From Stenopsyche tienmushanensis (lineage: Eukaryota > Arthropoda > Insecta > Trichoptera > Stenopsychidae): a DNA stretch of 64,000 nucleotides. How positions within the stretch are numbered: position 1 is the first letter of the stretch; each line of letters starts with the position of its first letter. Of the stretch, positions 24,836-37,944 are shown piece by piece. The stretch covers positions 1 through 64,000 of the forward strand of contig WACJ01000302.1 of the NCBI GenBank assembly GCA_008973525.1. The letters are read 5' to 3'. The position numbers and the translations under genes were made by a program. Under the pieces are notes generated by a model, which did no database searches, was not told the DNA's origin, and saw nothing but the letters and a program-made list of their open reading frames with translations.

Positions 24836-25260
24836 TGTAGCAAACCTTGCCTTCAAAGTACCGCGCCTTATATATAGAGCGCCGCTGGATGGAGCAGTTT
24901 TTATCCTTAAAAGTAAATAATTACCTGTAACAAATTAAGAAAAAGAAAAATTAGCATTATCAAGATAGCAGATAATCAAACAGAAAGCCTTTTAAAATGT
25001 ACACAAGCTGTTAAAGTTCCTCTCTGCTTATAGGTTACGAGGCCACGTTAACGACGGCCGCCTCGTGCACCCTGCCTTAAGGGCAAATAAACAAAATTTA
25101 AGAACACTTGGCGATAAACGGCAAAGAGCTTTGCGAAGGCTCGCTGGCTCGAGTGTCCTGCCTAGAAGGCTTTAATCTCACTCTCGTTCTAGGCTCAACT
25201 GTGTAAATATGGTTGAGAAAGGCGTCCAACATGTATGAGCCTTCCCTCGAGTATCTAAAC
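24836..25260. other. GC-richer island
   Basis: Two GC-rich blocks are seen. One at about 24855-24895 has a TATATATA core between gcgcc and gagcgcc. The other, at about 25020-25210, has CpGs and the 14-base palindrome gcaaagagctttgc (about 25121-25134). No coding family is recognised. A promoter or enhancer role is possible but inferred from composition only. Confidence 0.35.
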
Positions 25261-28200
25261 CTAGTCTTCTGATCATTATGTGTCCTTTGATGTTGCCATA
25301 CTCTTCATGTAAATTTATTTATTCATTCTGAAAAATTCTCCTCCAGGAAAAAAAATGCACCGTCAGTATGTCTAAATGGAAGATTCAGTTTTTATCGAAA
25401 CAGATGAATAGATAAAATTTGAATTGTTTTATGTGAAAACGAAAGTTGCTTCAAGTGTCTTTCTTAATATCTACAATTCAGCAATGAAATTTTATTGCAT
25501 TTCGAGAAAACCGGTGATCTTAAATATAATGGCATTCAAACACTTGCGAACTCTGCAAAAATTTTATTGCTACAATGGTGATCAAAAATATTTTATTCGA
25601 AAGATAACACTGTATGATATAAATAGTATAGTATTGCAAAATATTAATACTTATAAGTTCGAATGTAGTTTCATACAAACAAGTCCCAAAATCAAAATTC
25701 TCATCCTTAAATTATATATATATATATATACTAATTACTGAAATTGATTCTTATATTAGCAATATCATAACAAATTCGAATCTCGAATAATAACATCCAC
25801 ACATAATCCTTCAGGATCATTTTCCCCATTATCTCCACATTTTCACAGAGAACGACGACTTCTAAGAGAAAAAATCTTCAAATATTATGGAATCAATGGC
25901 AAACACCGACTGCATCTATTCACATGTAAAATAAATCCAACAAAGCTCTCAACTATACACATAATATAAAATATTCATTATCTCACAAAGTATTATAATA
26001 ACCTTTGTAAACAAGAATTGTTAAAACTCGGAGATGAGAAAAAGTTTACAATCGTGACTAGAATTGGAAATACTGTGCAGAAGTTGAGTTTGTTGCCACT
26101 TGATCAATTTACAAACAGTTACCTCAACTGGAAAGTACTAAAACTACAATAGATCTAATAGTGGAATTTTAGCATTCAATTTAAACACATTTTCTTATTT
26201 AACTACATGAAAAATTTAATAATAAACATCATAAAACCATCTATGACGAAATTACAGATAACTATATTATTTAGATAAGTTTATATTGAATTTCGAAGTT
26301 ATAGGTTTTTTTAACATTTGAAACATATCTCATACGATTTTACCGCGTAAAAATAGGCCATATTCTCACAAAACAACGCCCAAATAAATATATATCAATG
26401 ATATGTCAACGATAATGAATAATTTTAATGTCGATGGTGATTAGGGACTATTATTTTATATGCCTTAATAAGACCTGCCCATCTTTATTGATCGTCTCAA
26501 TAAATCAAACTAAACCTGAATCGACACAAAAAAATCTACATCTTAATATGAACCAAAAACTAAATTCCACTCCACTATTAATACTGTATGATAATTAGCA
26601 ATTTAAGCTTGAATTAATTTTATTTTAAATCTATACTTAACATTAAAATATAAAGTAGCAATATATAATATATATATTAAATATTTTATGAGAAATGTTC
26701 CTAAAATTATCGACGAGAATAAAGATGAAAATATGATATTGTTATTTATCTTTCAGAACAATAGGGTATGTTTCCAAGGTTCAATCGCTTGTTTACACAA
26801 TGTCCTCGTGTATAACTTTTTTTCTCAGTGCTGGAAAGGGTATTTTTATATGAAGATTCCTTATTTAATATGAACATCTTGACCATTTCGCATCGGTATT
26901 GAATCTTCGCTCGTAACTTTAATATCGCAGCATTGAATAAGAGCTCGTCCTTTGGATTGAGCCCCCATTGAGTAAGCCGTGGATGGATTTTCCTATCGCT
27001 TAAAAAGGGCTTACCCGAAAATCAATAGAACGTAATCATGCGTATATAATGTGGAAAAAAAACGTCGTGAAGATTTTAATTTGGAGCCGTCGAACGTTGC
27101 TTTTAAGAACGTCTGAATAATTAATCCTAACGCGCGTTTCATCCAACCCTTTTCAGGACCAAGAATAACTGAAGTTCTGAAATTGTTCGGGACTGTTTCG
27201 ATCAAATCTTGAACAATCTTCACCGTCCCTGAATTTATGATATACCTTTATTGTACACACAGTAGTGACTTGAGAGCACATTACCATAATGAATTTGTAA
27301 TTGTCGCAATTTATCTTTGATATTTGCACACTAATTACAGCCTGCCGCATATTACTGGGGTGGTGAAATTGTTAGCGGGGTGTGCGTCGGAGGGCTGATT
27401 TGTACCAAATTAACACGAAGCGCAACCATAAAATAATCTTTAAACAAATTTATATTTGGCACATAATATGGATTTTATATTTTTCAGCCGATTGAAGCTA
27501 CAAAATTTTATTTGGCAAACAGATATAATTTCATATTTGAAATGTTGTTCAGGTGCAACGTGGCTGCTCACAAAAGCATTAAAAGGAAAATCTATCCAAT
27601 GCCTCTGGTGAAAATTTCATGTCTCCCCATTTAAAGTGCTGGTTAAAATTCATGGTTTTCATATTAGCTTTTAGTTTCACATGGTTGCAATGTCTACTCA
27701 CTGATAGTATTGTATTAAAAATCTTTGAATATTTTAAAAAATGCTGATGAAAAGATGTTGCTTTCAAACAAAGGATCATAGAGTATATGTAAATGCGTAA
27801 ACACATGTGTTTACCTTTCAAGAAGATTGAAAACCTTCATCAAGAAAACAGCAAGCATTCAGAATTTTTCATGAAAATATTTGAAAGTCGATGAACTTAT
27901 CACATGTATACCGTTTAATACTTTAGATGTGAATTGCAAACATAAAGGCTTATCATGAAAGTTTTACAAGCACATCAAAATTTTAGCTGAAAATACTGCA
28001 CACACCGTCTGTGACATTAAAAATTTCATCTCATTCTCTTAAGCGTACATCAAAATATTCATTTTTCATATAATATACATTATTATGATACAATTTGATA
28101 AAAGTTATAGGCTTGATATACCGAATGAAAGATATTAATCTAAGTATTCCAATATAAATCTTGATTGATTTTCAATAGTCTTTCAGTCCTAATATTAGAG

Positions 28201-29500
28201 AAATTTAATATTGACAACTGACATTCTAATATTATATCTAATTGTGGGTAAATAATAGAAGTTTGATATTATTGAATGATTTAAACAGAATAAAGGTGGA
28301 TACTATATATCTGATAAATCTGAAAAATCGTCATAAAATCTCAATGATGATAACCAATGTTATTTTTTTCGATTTGAGCCCTTAATATATATTCTTACTT
28401 ATTCATAAAAATGTGTAATTCCTATTTTGATTTTATTCCTTAAGTAATCTAAAATAGAAATAAAATCGAGCGTGATTGAATGGTAACAGTAAATCCTATT
28501 GTTAAAATATTAATATATTTATCAATCAAGACTTTTTTAATAAATACTATTTTTATGATAAAAGTTGTGAAAAGTTTATGATTAAGATGATTAAGTTTTG
28601 GTTACTATGAATTGACATATGCTTATAGCTCCCTATAAATACGAGTGTGACCCTATGGTCGCTCTAAAAAAGATCTATAGTATTTTTGAAATTTTCAATA
28701 AATCCTATACCAATTAAAATTGTTCAAAGCTGCTTAAAATTCAAATATTTTAATTTAAAAGGGTTGACATTTATTCTATTCATTTTATGTATATTGAACC
28801 CATTGGTGATTATTGTGATCTCCACAGAATACGATTCTCTCGGGAATCGAGGGTTTTTAAATACGTTTGTATGCTATTACGTTCCACATATGATATAACT
28901 AGATATTTGAATAACTTAATTGATTGGGATGAAACATATCAATGAAACCTTTTTTGTTGTAATAACTAAATTATTTCTGCATTTTTACGTATTATAAAAT
29001 TAGCTCGCAATTAAAAAAACTTGCTTGATTAATAGATTTTGGTTATAACATTGGATTAAAGGCTAAAAAAATAGTTTTTTTATTTGGAAAGCATGAATCA
29101 AAGGATTAAGAATCAAAGAGTATGATTATAATTTAGGAATTATTCAAACGATGATTCAAAATTTTATGAGAAATATGACTACATTGGCAATTATTTTTGA
29201 GTAATTTTCCACGAAGAAGTAAAGTGGAAATGATCAACTTCCCGAAAATCTCAATGTATTTTGGCTCTAATCAGAAGAAAGGTTGAGTTTAATTTAAATT
29301 CCCTTGGAATAATACAGAATTTTGGACTGGAATTGGCTCCAACAATGCTTTCATCGAAATTGTTATCGAAGAAAAGGCATTTTGCAGGAAGCGCGCTTTG
29401 CATACGAAGAGAATAACAGTATCGAAATTATAATTCTATTGTTCTTGGCATGAATTTAAAATAAAACCATTCGTGGAAATTAGGGAGCAATTTAACGCAA
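25260..29500. other. AT-rich non-coding DNA
   Basis: No gene recognised. A 105-codon open frame at 25424-25741 ends in the (TA)9 microsatellite and is rich in Ile/Asn/Lys/Tyr, so I regard it as chance. About 26880-27420 is GC-richer, with open frames of 65-70 codons on the minus strand that match nothing. Confidence 0.45.
25713..25730. repeat. (TA)9 microsatellite
   Basis: Nine uninterrupted TA units. Confidence 0.9.
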
Positions 29501-29960
29501 AATTAGCCATCTATCGGTTTTTATCTCTGGATTGCCTCCACAGTCGGCCATCCATCACCCGGCAAAAAGTGCGTTTAACATCTTTGTTAAGCTGAGCCGA
29601 GGGGATTTACAAATTAGAGACTAAAAATCGAATCCACCCCTATTTTCGAAATGCTCTTGGCAAAGGCCCCAAGTGAAACATTTTGCTTCCGCAAATTCGG
29701 CTTTGTATATTCGCCGGACGTTGACTAATGTACCTCGAGCCAATACATTGTTCCCGGCTTCCGGAACCTGTCTTATTTGGTTCTTGACGATATTTTACTC
29801 AAACAACAAGAACACCCCCTATTTAACCCACAATGCGCGGGACAGCCTCCAGTGTCACAATGCGGGACCACTCAATGACATTATCTTAATTTCCGCTCAA
29901 TTATGCGGAGGAAAGATATGCTTATCGCTCAAATGAGGGATTTTATCTGGCCTAATTGGC
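29500..29960. other. GC-richer island, candidate conserved non-coding element
   Basis: Sharply less AT-rich than its flanks and rich in CpG. It holds an 87-codon plus-strand frame (29673-29936) that resembles no family. A regulatory role is inferred from composition only. Confidence 0.35.
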
Positions 29961-30815
29961 GTGATACTTTTTTAGCACAAAAGAATGAAAACGACAGTGG
30001 ATATTGAATTATGATAATCCCGAATTTGTATTATTAAAATTGTCATAAATCAATCCGTTCCTGGTTAAATTAGAAAATGAATTATTATCTTAGGACGATA
30101 ACATATTTATCTTTCGTCCTAGATACTCAATTTGTAATGGATTTTTTGGTCTATTTTAATTTTATTTTCTTAATAAAATATCCTATATATGAAAACCAAT
30201 TTCCTCCATAATCTATCCTCAGATATTACATAAAGAATAGAACGAACCCTTAATACAAATGGAGAGCAAATATAAAAAAAAACATTCCTACATATTTTCT
30301 ATCATTCAATTTCATAGATTTAAAAGACAAAAATAATTGTTTTTATGCTTTTTATGATACAATAAATTGTAAAGTATTAATCTAAATGCTTAGCAATCCA
30401 AATGTATTAATATCCTCTTCCTTAAATTTCAATCTAAAGTTGTACGTATGTACGTTGTCGGTCAACACAAATATTGTATATGATTAAATAACTTTATGAT
30501 ATATTAATATCAGTTACATGATACATGAATGTCCACTTGGATATGTATAAACAATAAATTTTAATGAAAATCAGAAATATGTAATATATACTTAGTATCA
30601 AAAAGTTCGCCATTCACCACAAAAGCCCATTAAATTTAATTCTCAGGGCAATGATTATTCTTGTATGAAACTAATTTTAATCCTAGAGAATTTATTTAAT
30701 TGCCAAAAAACCATTACTTTCAGAAAATCAAGCATCTACTTTTTAAGAGTCTGAGATTTACACAAATCATATTTAGATTTTTTTATCAGTCAAACGGGTA
30801 TTCAAAAATCAAATA
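29960..30815. other. AT-rich spacer
   Basis: Nothing recognised. Confidence 0.5.
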
Positions 30816-30881
30816 TCACTCAATAAGTTTAAGGATTTTTATTATGAAATTACGTAAAACGGCCCCAAATGAAGAAGAAAT
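30816..30881 (+). mobile_element. mariner-type terminal fragment
   Basis: This segment starts tcactcaataagtttaagga after a TA, and its inner part (gtaaaacggccccaaat) matches 51207-51263 (gcaaaaaacgaccccaaat). Both therefore represent the same end of one mariner family. No right end or transposase was found attached. An open frame spanning it (30700-31071, 123 codons) is therefore not a host gene as it stands. Confidence 0.6.
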
Positions 30882-31109
30882 AGAAAATTGCTCATGTTCG
30901 AAGAATAACTGCCATCATTGCTTTAAGGGTGCTTCTTATTGGCATCCTTCGTCCAATTCTATCAACTTCTTGATATTAATTTGTTTTATTTTTGAGGTAA
31001 TTGTTAGGAATACTAATTCTATCGTACCATTTATTAAGTGTAAAAATCTATCTAGTAATTTTAATGCCTAAATATTTTACTGTGTATTTGCATCGTCCAT
31101 ATATCTGAG

Positions 31110-31331
31110 TCACATCTTCAGTTTCAAATGGACTTCCTTCAGAACTTCTTCAGAGAAAATCTGATAATGATTAAATTCATAATTGCAAAAGATATGCTTA
31201 AATTCATTGCATGGTCGTTGATTTGTTTGTAAAGTTATTGATTGTTTATAAAAATCATTTAATATACGACAGTGTTCTGTCAATTCCAAAATTTGTTCGC
31301 GCAAGTAATTCGCACTTCTCTTCGATTTGTT
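31110..31331 (-). pseudogene. protein-like open frame, 73 residues, family unknown
   Basis: On the minus strand the frame is open from a stop at about 31332-31334 down to TGA at 31110-31112. It reads SKRSANYLREQILELTEHCR, then ILNDFYKQSITLQTNQRPCN, then a segment with two Cys, ending EEVLKEVHLKLKM. The composition is that of a soluble helical protein and stands out against AT-run chance frames. No ATG lies near its beginning. A T-rich tract followed by tacaaacatag upstream (about 31345-31360) is a possible splice acceptor, but stops follow it in this frame. AATAAA-type signals occur downstream on the same strand (near 31038 and 30985). It could be a terminal exon or a broken gene. No domain is recognised. 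Confidence 0.35.
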
Positions 31332-31334
31332 TTA

Positions 31335-32690
31335 TAACTTATTTTTCAGCTATGTTTGTAAAAAAACAAAATTATATCTAAATAAAGGAAAGAAGATATC
31401 TTTAAAACAATGATAATTTCCTCAAAATCCTGTAATATCACAGATGATTATATCAAAATTTAGAACTCCTTTTTCAGCAACGTTGCAAAGAAAAGATAAA
31501 CATAACTATCACGAATTCAGATTTTGTCTCTCGCAAATGGGTGCTAATCTCGAGCGTTACTAAATTAAAACTTTCAAATTACTCATAAAATAGTACAAAA
31601 ACAAGTAGAGTCTGCTTTCAATTTAGTCTTCAACCCTTACTTTACTGTCAACCGAGCTACACCCTTCAGCCCACCCCTCATACGCCGTTAACTTTATCTC
31701 TAATTATCTCGACATCAACTAAACGTAGTAAAACGACACTGCCACTGAGCCACTCAATTATTATATTTGCAAAAACATTTCACGAAAGTCTTTTTATCTC
31801 CCAGTCTATGTACGTCTGTTGTTTGAGAGTCGTCCACCTTTTTGAATGTAACCTTCAAAAATTAAATCACATCTGACAAAATTACGTTTAATAACCCCAT
31901 TCAGGAACCGCCGCCCTGTTTATATGCGTGGGGTGTTTTCCTAAGCGGTACACCAGAAATTAGATAACAGTGCAATACGTCTTTACGTGAGCACGTATTT
32001 ATACGTGACTGTCTTAAAATATGCTAACGTATGCTGCTTATCGAATATGCGAGATGAAATGTTTGTAGCTTTTATAATATTGGCTGAGAGCAAACATTTT
32101 ATGGAGTTAAGGGATGATTTTTAATTTATTTCGGCAGTTATTCCTTTTTGCGACATTTTTCACAGATAGCGCCATCCAACAATGCAGCAGAATTTTCGCG
32201 AATATTTTCACTCGAGAGGTTTCTTAATTTTTTAAAGAATGAAAGAAAAACTTTCAGGCGTATGATGCCAGAAGGGATGACACAAGAAAGTTGTGAAAAG
32301 ATACGAAACAAACAAATGACATTTATATCATAAGAAAAGTGGTGCGATAAGAGAAACGTCATTTTTAGTAGAGAGAACGTCTGTAAGGTTTGTGTTTTAC
32401 TATTTTTTGCTTCAAGTCTTTCCAGTAAAAATATGTTTATTCATTCAAAGAAATTTTTTGCCACATTTTAAGCGAATTGGAAAGATATTATGCCTTTCCA
32501 TCATTTGTAAACATTTACTAAAATTAATAAAACATAAATACGACTTATATGATTCTTATCATCATTTCTTGCCATTATACAAGTAATTTTTAGAGATCTC
32601 TTTAAACAGTCGTATTTTTTTATTTTTAAAGTTAATTTAAGAAACTAAAATAATTGTATTAATTAGTTGAATGGAAATTCTAATTCAAGT
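31335..32690. other. non-coding DNA, partly GC-richer
   Basis: About 31640-32120 is GC-richer. It holds the inverted repeat cacgtatttatacgtg (31992-32007), which contains two CACGTA/TACGTG half-palindromes beside another tacgtga. No coding family is recognised. The 60-75-codon frames at 32138-32586 match nothing. Confidence 0.4.
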
Positions 32691-32990
32691 TCAATTACAT
32701 TTACTTGAGTTGATTCTACAAAAAACTTCAAACAATGCAAATTAATCACTTCAATTATTTTTCATTTGCATAGAATAATATTTTTCATTGTTAATAATAG
32801 TTTAGGAGTACTTACAGATATCTGACCCAAAAAAAAGCCATTGCTTTCCCGTATATTACACAGTATCCACTTTTAATAGCAACTCATATTTCATACTCTA
32901 GCCCTGATTTATATCCGAACAAGAGAAATGTAAAGATTATTCTTCATTGTTTCCCAATCCAAATTTCATATTTATTTAGCTTACCTATAC
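32690..32990 (-). pseudogene. mariner transposase fragment
   Basis: Read on the minus strand, KWILCNI (about 32867-32887) is followed after a frameshift by GKQWLFFGSDI (about 32820-32852). In mariner transposases the catalytic region continues D-E-K-W-(x)-L-Y-x-N... (K/R)-(K/R)-x-W-L, so the order and spacing fit. The same KQWLF block is seen in the relic at 57225-57660. Stops and frameshifts abound. Boundaries are uncertain. Confidence 0.5.
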
Positions 32991-34030
32991 AGTAAATTTA
33001 CTATAAAACTGATAACCATAAATAATTTTTCTTAGTAAATAATATTCATATCATTTGAGGAAGAACTAATTCCATTAATAACATTAAAATCCAATTTATA
33101 GAAATTTCTCGTACAAGGAACGAAATGGATCTTGAACTAATATTCATTGGAATAATTGTTCACCCACATGTATACCACATTTGTTGTTAATAACTAATAT
33201 AAAAATGATCAAATCTAATTGAATTACGAGAATGATTGTTTTCATGCTTAAATTTGGCCATTCAATCACATTTTGGCTATAATACTGCATACATAATGTA
33301 TCATGTTATATCGTATAAAAACCCCAAAAACTAAGCCCATAAACCACATCCTTGGCTTTTGTGATATCGTCGTCTCTTACAATAAATTCTGATACAATAA
33401 CTAAAAATTAGATCTAAGCAGTTGTCATAAACAAGATTGCTATAACATGAATATTTGTAAATTCATAATACAATAGAAGCATTTAACATAAATTAAATGC
33501 AATTAAATATCTCCTAAATCGATTTCCTTTAGTAAAACCCAATCCTGTGCAAATTGAGTGAAATGTAATATTAAATTATCATTTAAACTCTGTTATTTGT
33601 ACGGAAGAATAAATATATTTTTTACAGTTTCATGTTTCGTTTTTATTTACTTTGTTCTGTTTGTTCTCATTGAGAGGTATAATCAAGATTGCAATTATTT
33701 AGCATATAAATCTCAATGGTGGTTTTATTTTTTGGGAGGAATTTCTGTAAGTTCATGTTTTACTTTTAATAATCCAATCCGTTTTGTATCCATTTGGCAA
33801 AAAAATGAGATGGAAGTAATTTCGACGCATCAAATGGGGCATTTTGTCCGCAAATACTGCGAAATATCTCAGAACGGCCAGAATAAATGTAGCCAGCCTA
33901 AATGCTAAAATGAACTGGAAAAAGGGTAAGATCTATCAAATAAGCACCCGCGGATGATAAACTCCTAGATATTTTTCTAGAAAAGGTCCAATTTTAAAGT
34001 CGAAAAATGTTTTTCTCGTGAGCCTAAATA
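32990..34030. other. AT-rich non-coding DNA
   Basis: Nothing recognised. A 116-codon frame at 33558-33908 begins with a hydrophobic stretch but has no family resemblance and sits in AT-run sequence. Confidence 0.45.
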
Positions 34031-34039
34031 AATTAATAA

Positions 34040-34620
34040 GCGAGTATTTGCTGACTCGTCGGTCAGAATACAATTCGAAATGTTTGCTTAGGATTCAGAA
34101 CGGGTCTCGCACGAAAGATAAATAGATTCTCCCTTTGTAGTATAATTATGGACGCAGAAAGTAAGGGCCCAGGGATGTCGACCTTGACACCGCAGGTATT
34201 CGCCCCAATAACCGTAGATATTCACCCCTGATAACCTCGCTGAGGTGGGCCCCATTCAGTCTGCAGCCCCTCACATATGATTAATTGCCAAAATTTTCAC
34301 AAGCGCCAACCGAGGCACGCGTGCCAAATTGCATTACCCCTGAAAGTGTTGTAAAAGCATGCTTCAAGAGATTTATAGAAGCACTAGGAGCTCCATGGCA
34401 CTCGAAGTCGTCCTTCGGACAATGGCTCCGATCTCCTCGTGCAGACGTCTCGAATTACGCCAAATTAAAAAATAAATAATGGAAACGTTCATCTTTGGTA
34501 TTTAACATTTCTTACGTAGGGGTCGTAAATTTTCCGATTGTGGGGCATTCCAATCACGTAATTCTGGGAGGCTTCCACCGCACAAACCTCAATACTAATT
34601 CAAAACTTCCAATAAATCAA
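34040..34620. other. GC-richer island
   Basis: CpG-containing block with few A/T runs. It holds one 64-codon plus frame (34285-34479) without resemblance to a family. Candidate conserved non-coding element by composition only. Confidence 0.35.
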
Positions 34621-37120
34621 GACCTAGAATAGTGTTGATAATCAAAATATAATATAAGGGGCTTATATAACATGAAAGGCGTCATAATTAATAAAATATT
34701 GGCTATGATTTTAAATGATATAAATTTAATGTAAGCCATGCCTATTTACTTTAATTAAAAATTAATGTTTACCTAAGCAAAATCATGCATCCTATTATTT
34801 GATGGGAAAGATACTTGAACAATAATTTATTATCGTATCAAATTACAGACAATTTTTAATCAATAATCAATTCTAGTTGAAATTTCAATAATGATGATAC
34901 AAATTAATTTCATATTATCATGTAAACATTCCAAGAAAGCCTAGAAAATTTTCAATGGAGATATTATACAAATAATACACCTAATTCGTTTATAAATATT
35001 TTTTATCGAGTGATCAAATAAGAAAATATTAGGTATTGATCTTATGTAAACTGATGATTCAAACTGGAAGAAATATTTCCTTATGACCGTCAATAATTAC
35101 TCTGAACAACTTTTTTTCAGCTTTATCCATACAGGAATGGGTGATTTTATTCCATGCTTCGTCGATGTATCTAATTTCAAGACATTAAATTATTTCCACC
35201 AAACTTGCATGGCATCCTATGTTTGATTTCTGATAATTCGTACATAACATATTACTCAATATTTATTTTCGTTTTAAACTTTTTTCTTCATTTTGGGTCA
35301 TTTTTTTGCAATTCCGTTCGAAAAAATCCTACAAACTTATTGAATGATGTGTTAGATATAATAGCCAAAGTTGTCCTCGGATTAATTACTAATATTTCCG
35401 ATTGCTTCCATAAAAATCAAACTTTAAGTGGGTATCAAAAAATATATAGCAATCCCTTTTGACCTTAGTCAAACGGACAAATCCTCCACTCTAAACGATG
35501 TATTGCTTAAGGTGGCGGTTAAATTTAAATATTCAACATCGAGTTTTCCGGAAATGGAACATGAGATGGAGTATTTATGTTACGGGGAATATGCGCTCCA
35601 AACAGTGTGTTATATTCATTGTAGATATAGTATGCTCATATTAAAGATTCATCGAGTCAAATAAGAGCCGTAGTGTTTGATGAATTGAATTTTATTTCGA
35701 CTTCTCAAGAATGAGTCCCAGCATGAATGAGACGACCTCAAGTTGGATAGTTTAAATTGTTGGACTGAAACCACGCTGAAAGCGCCTTCGATAACACACT
35801 CAGAACATTAATTCAAATAAACTCGAAATAGAATAACAATATATTGAATACCGAGGGCGCTGAAAAATTCAATGGAAAAAAATAGTTTTCGACGTATGTG
35901 CAAAAAGTGTTTGCAAACTCGTCTAACTTAGTTATTCTTCGGCCGAAGTTACTTCGGCCCAACTTCTTTGTGAACACGTCAGAAACGTGTTGTGTATATA
36001 GTTAAGAGGGTTCAATGTTGTACTCTGCAGACAGTTTTCAAATTAAAGCCTTTGTGTCCAAGTTGAATTATAGCCTTTATTTTGTAATTAAGTAAAAATG
36101 TGGATTATCCATCAAAGTACCCTTCCTACTCCAATACGGCAGACTAATCCCCAACGTGGTCTATAAACATTTCACGCTGAAAATCTTCCTAACGAAGGTG
36201 AACCGATCATTTTTCAAAGACTCTGTGTAAAACTTAATGGCCTAGTATTTTTACGTTGTAATTAAATTTAAAATCTTCTCCGAGCGAAACTACAATATTT
36301 CATATTGTACAAATACTGGCCAAAAGCCTTATTTTTTTATTAGGGGTTGAAAAATATTAAATGATTCGAAGAAAGATAAATAAGAAAATATTGTACAAAC
36401 AAAATCACAATTGTATATTACTCAATTCAGACTTTCAAATTTAAAACCATCTCTTTAAGGTGGTTTTCTATATTTTTTTGCATTTGCATAATCTTAAATT
36501 AAAACAAAATTCTTAAAAATAGCTTATATTTTTGTAATAAAATGAGTTTTGATCAAAAATAAATATGTAATCAGTAAAGCTTTATCTTGCACAAATGAGG
36601 GAAATTGGTAACACTTGGTCTGGCTTTTTTTTTTAAATATTTGGCAAGCCGATTTCAATTAGATAAAAACGAGTATAAAAACACTTTTCTGATGTTAATA
36701 AGAATATGAAATGAGTTTTCGCGTATATAAGCAGTCCTGGTAATTTGGTTCTCATCAAAGAGCTTTTCAAACCTTTCAAATCGAAAGCTCGAATCTCTTT
36801 ATATTGAATGAAAAAACTTATTTCCTGAGTGTCAATTCATATCTGCCCCCTAAAATTCCTTTCTCTGTTTTCATCCGGGTGCTGCAGGCAAAGAAAAAAT
36901 TGACCCACTTCGGTTTTAATAAATTAAAGTGCAAGTACATGCAGAGTACTTTACAAAATTGGTACCGGACCGATGTTGCTAAACAACCTTTGTTTTCAAA
37001 CAGAGCCCTTAGCTCTAACAGATTATTTTACATCTGTAAAATACGAACCATTTCAATTACACTCATCTACATAAAAAAAAATATGCATAATAAAAAGCCG
37101 AATTTTAAACAGGGGTCCCA
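34620..37120. other. AT-rich non-coding DNA
   Basis: No gene recognised. About 35460-36280 is mildly GC-richer, with a small palindrome-rich patch at 35937-35966 (cttcggccgaag and ttcggccc). A 119-codon frame at 36804-37163 runs from AT-run DNA into the next island and matches nothing. Confidence 0.4.
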
Positions 37121-37690
37121 CTTACAAATCTGGCCGAAGTTCCTGAATAACCGTAGCCCATAGGCCCTATTTCATTACGTTTGCGTTATTTTTTGGGCCT
37201 AATAAAGCGATACGGGGCAGGATTGCGATATTAACATTCTACCCGCGGTTATAATTATTCGTGCAAAGCATTCCCTTATAAAATATATTGCGCAGGGCGC
37301 GATACCTGTACAACCCTACGCTGCGACCCTTGCCTCCATGGAAATATTTGCCCCGGAATATTTTAGGGTGAATGAGAGGCGCATGTAAATACATTTTCAT
37401 TACATATCTCGTTTGTGAGAATTATGTTCGTTCGGCTCGTGTGTAAGCGTATTTACCAGGCCCGTAAGAAACAAGGCCCTTTCACTCCTTTTTGATTAGG
37501 TTCGGTCCCCGTTTCGCCACTCTCGACTGAATGGTATCCTTGACTTTTGATTCGCCATAAATGTGTCTTTAGGAGTTTCTCTGTGAATGCTCGTATACAG
37601 AAGACTGGGTTTTGAATAGAGAAAAGGGCGTGAGTAATAGTAATGGGTTAAAGTGGCTATTGTGAAAGAGCGATGGGGGGGCGATTACAT
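37120..37690. other. GC-richer island
   Basis: Rich in CpG compared with both flanks. It has no open frame with family resemblance. Candidate conserved non-coding element by composition only. Confidence 0.35.
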
Positions 37691-37694
37691 CTAA

Positions 37695-37910
37695 ATGTTT
37701 TATTACGACCAACTAACCCACCTTCTTTCAATGGACCAGTCTCAGTCTTCGATAAAAGCAGAGCTTCTACAATCAATACAGGAATTAATAAAAAATCACC
37801 ACAATGTATTGTTACATCCCCTTTTATCTGCACAATACATTGCCTACATGACCAATATGAAATCTTCCAAGAATCCCTCGTTATTACATTACATCAAGTT
37901 GCATATATAA
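37695..37910 (+). other. 71-codon open frame of uncertain status
   Basis: ATG frame reading MFYYDQLTHLLSMDQSQSSI, then AELLQSIQELIKNHHNVLLH. It has a helical, soluble-protein look, better than the overlapping 90-codon frame at 37673-37945. No domain, no splice partners and no neighbouring element pieces were recognised, so chance remains likely. Confidence 0.2.
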
Positions 37911-37944
37911 AAAATCAATTCTATGTCGATGAATATCAAAATTA

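Noticed and set aside
25424..25741. 105-codon plus-strand frame
   Set aside because: AT-driven composition. It ends by reading through a (TA)9 microsatellite; no motif or neighbour supports it.
30700..31071. Longest ATG open frame of the window, 123 codons, plus strand
   Set aside because: It runs straight through a mariner terminal fragment (30816-30881), starts in AT-run DNA and has Ile/Asn/Lys/Phe-rich chance composition.
33558..33908. 116-codon frame with a hydrophobic, membrane-like start
   Set aside because: The hydrophobic stretch is what T-rich DNA encodes by chance. No family resemblance, splice partners or promoter were seen.
36804..37163. 119-codon frame
   Set aside because: It straddles an AT-rich spacer and a GC-richer island without any change in character that would mark a gene, and has no resemblance to known proteins.
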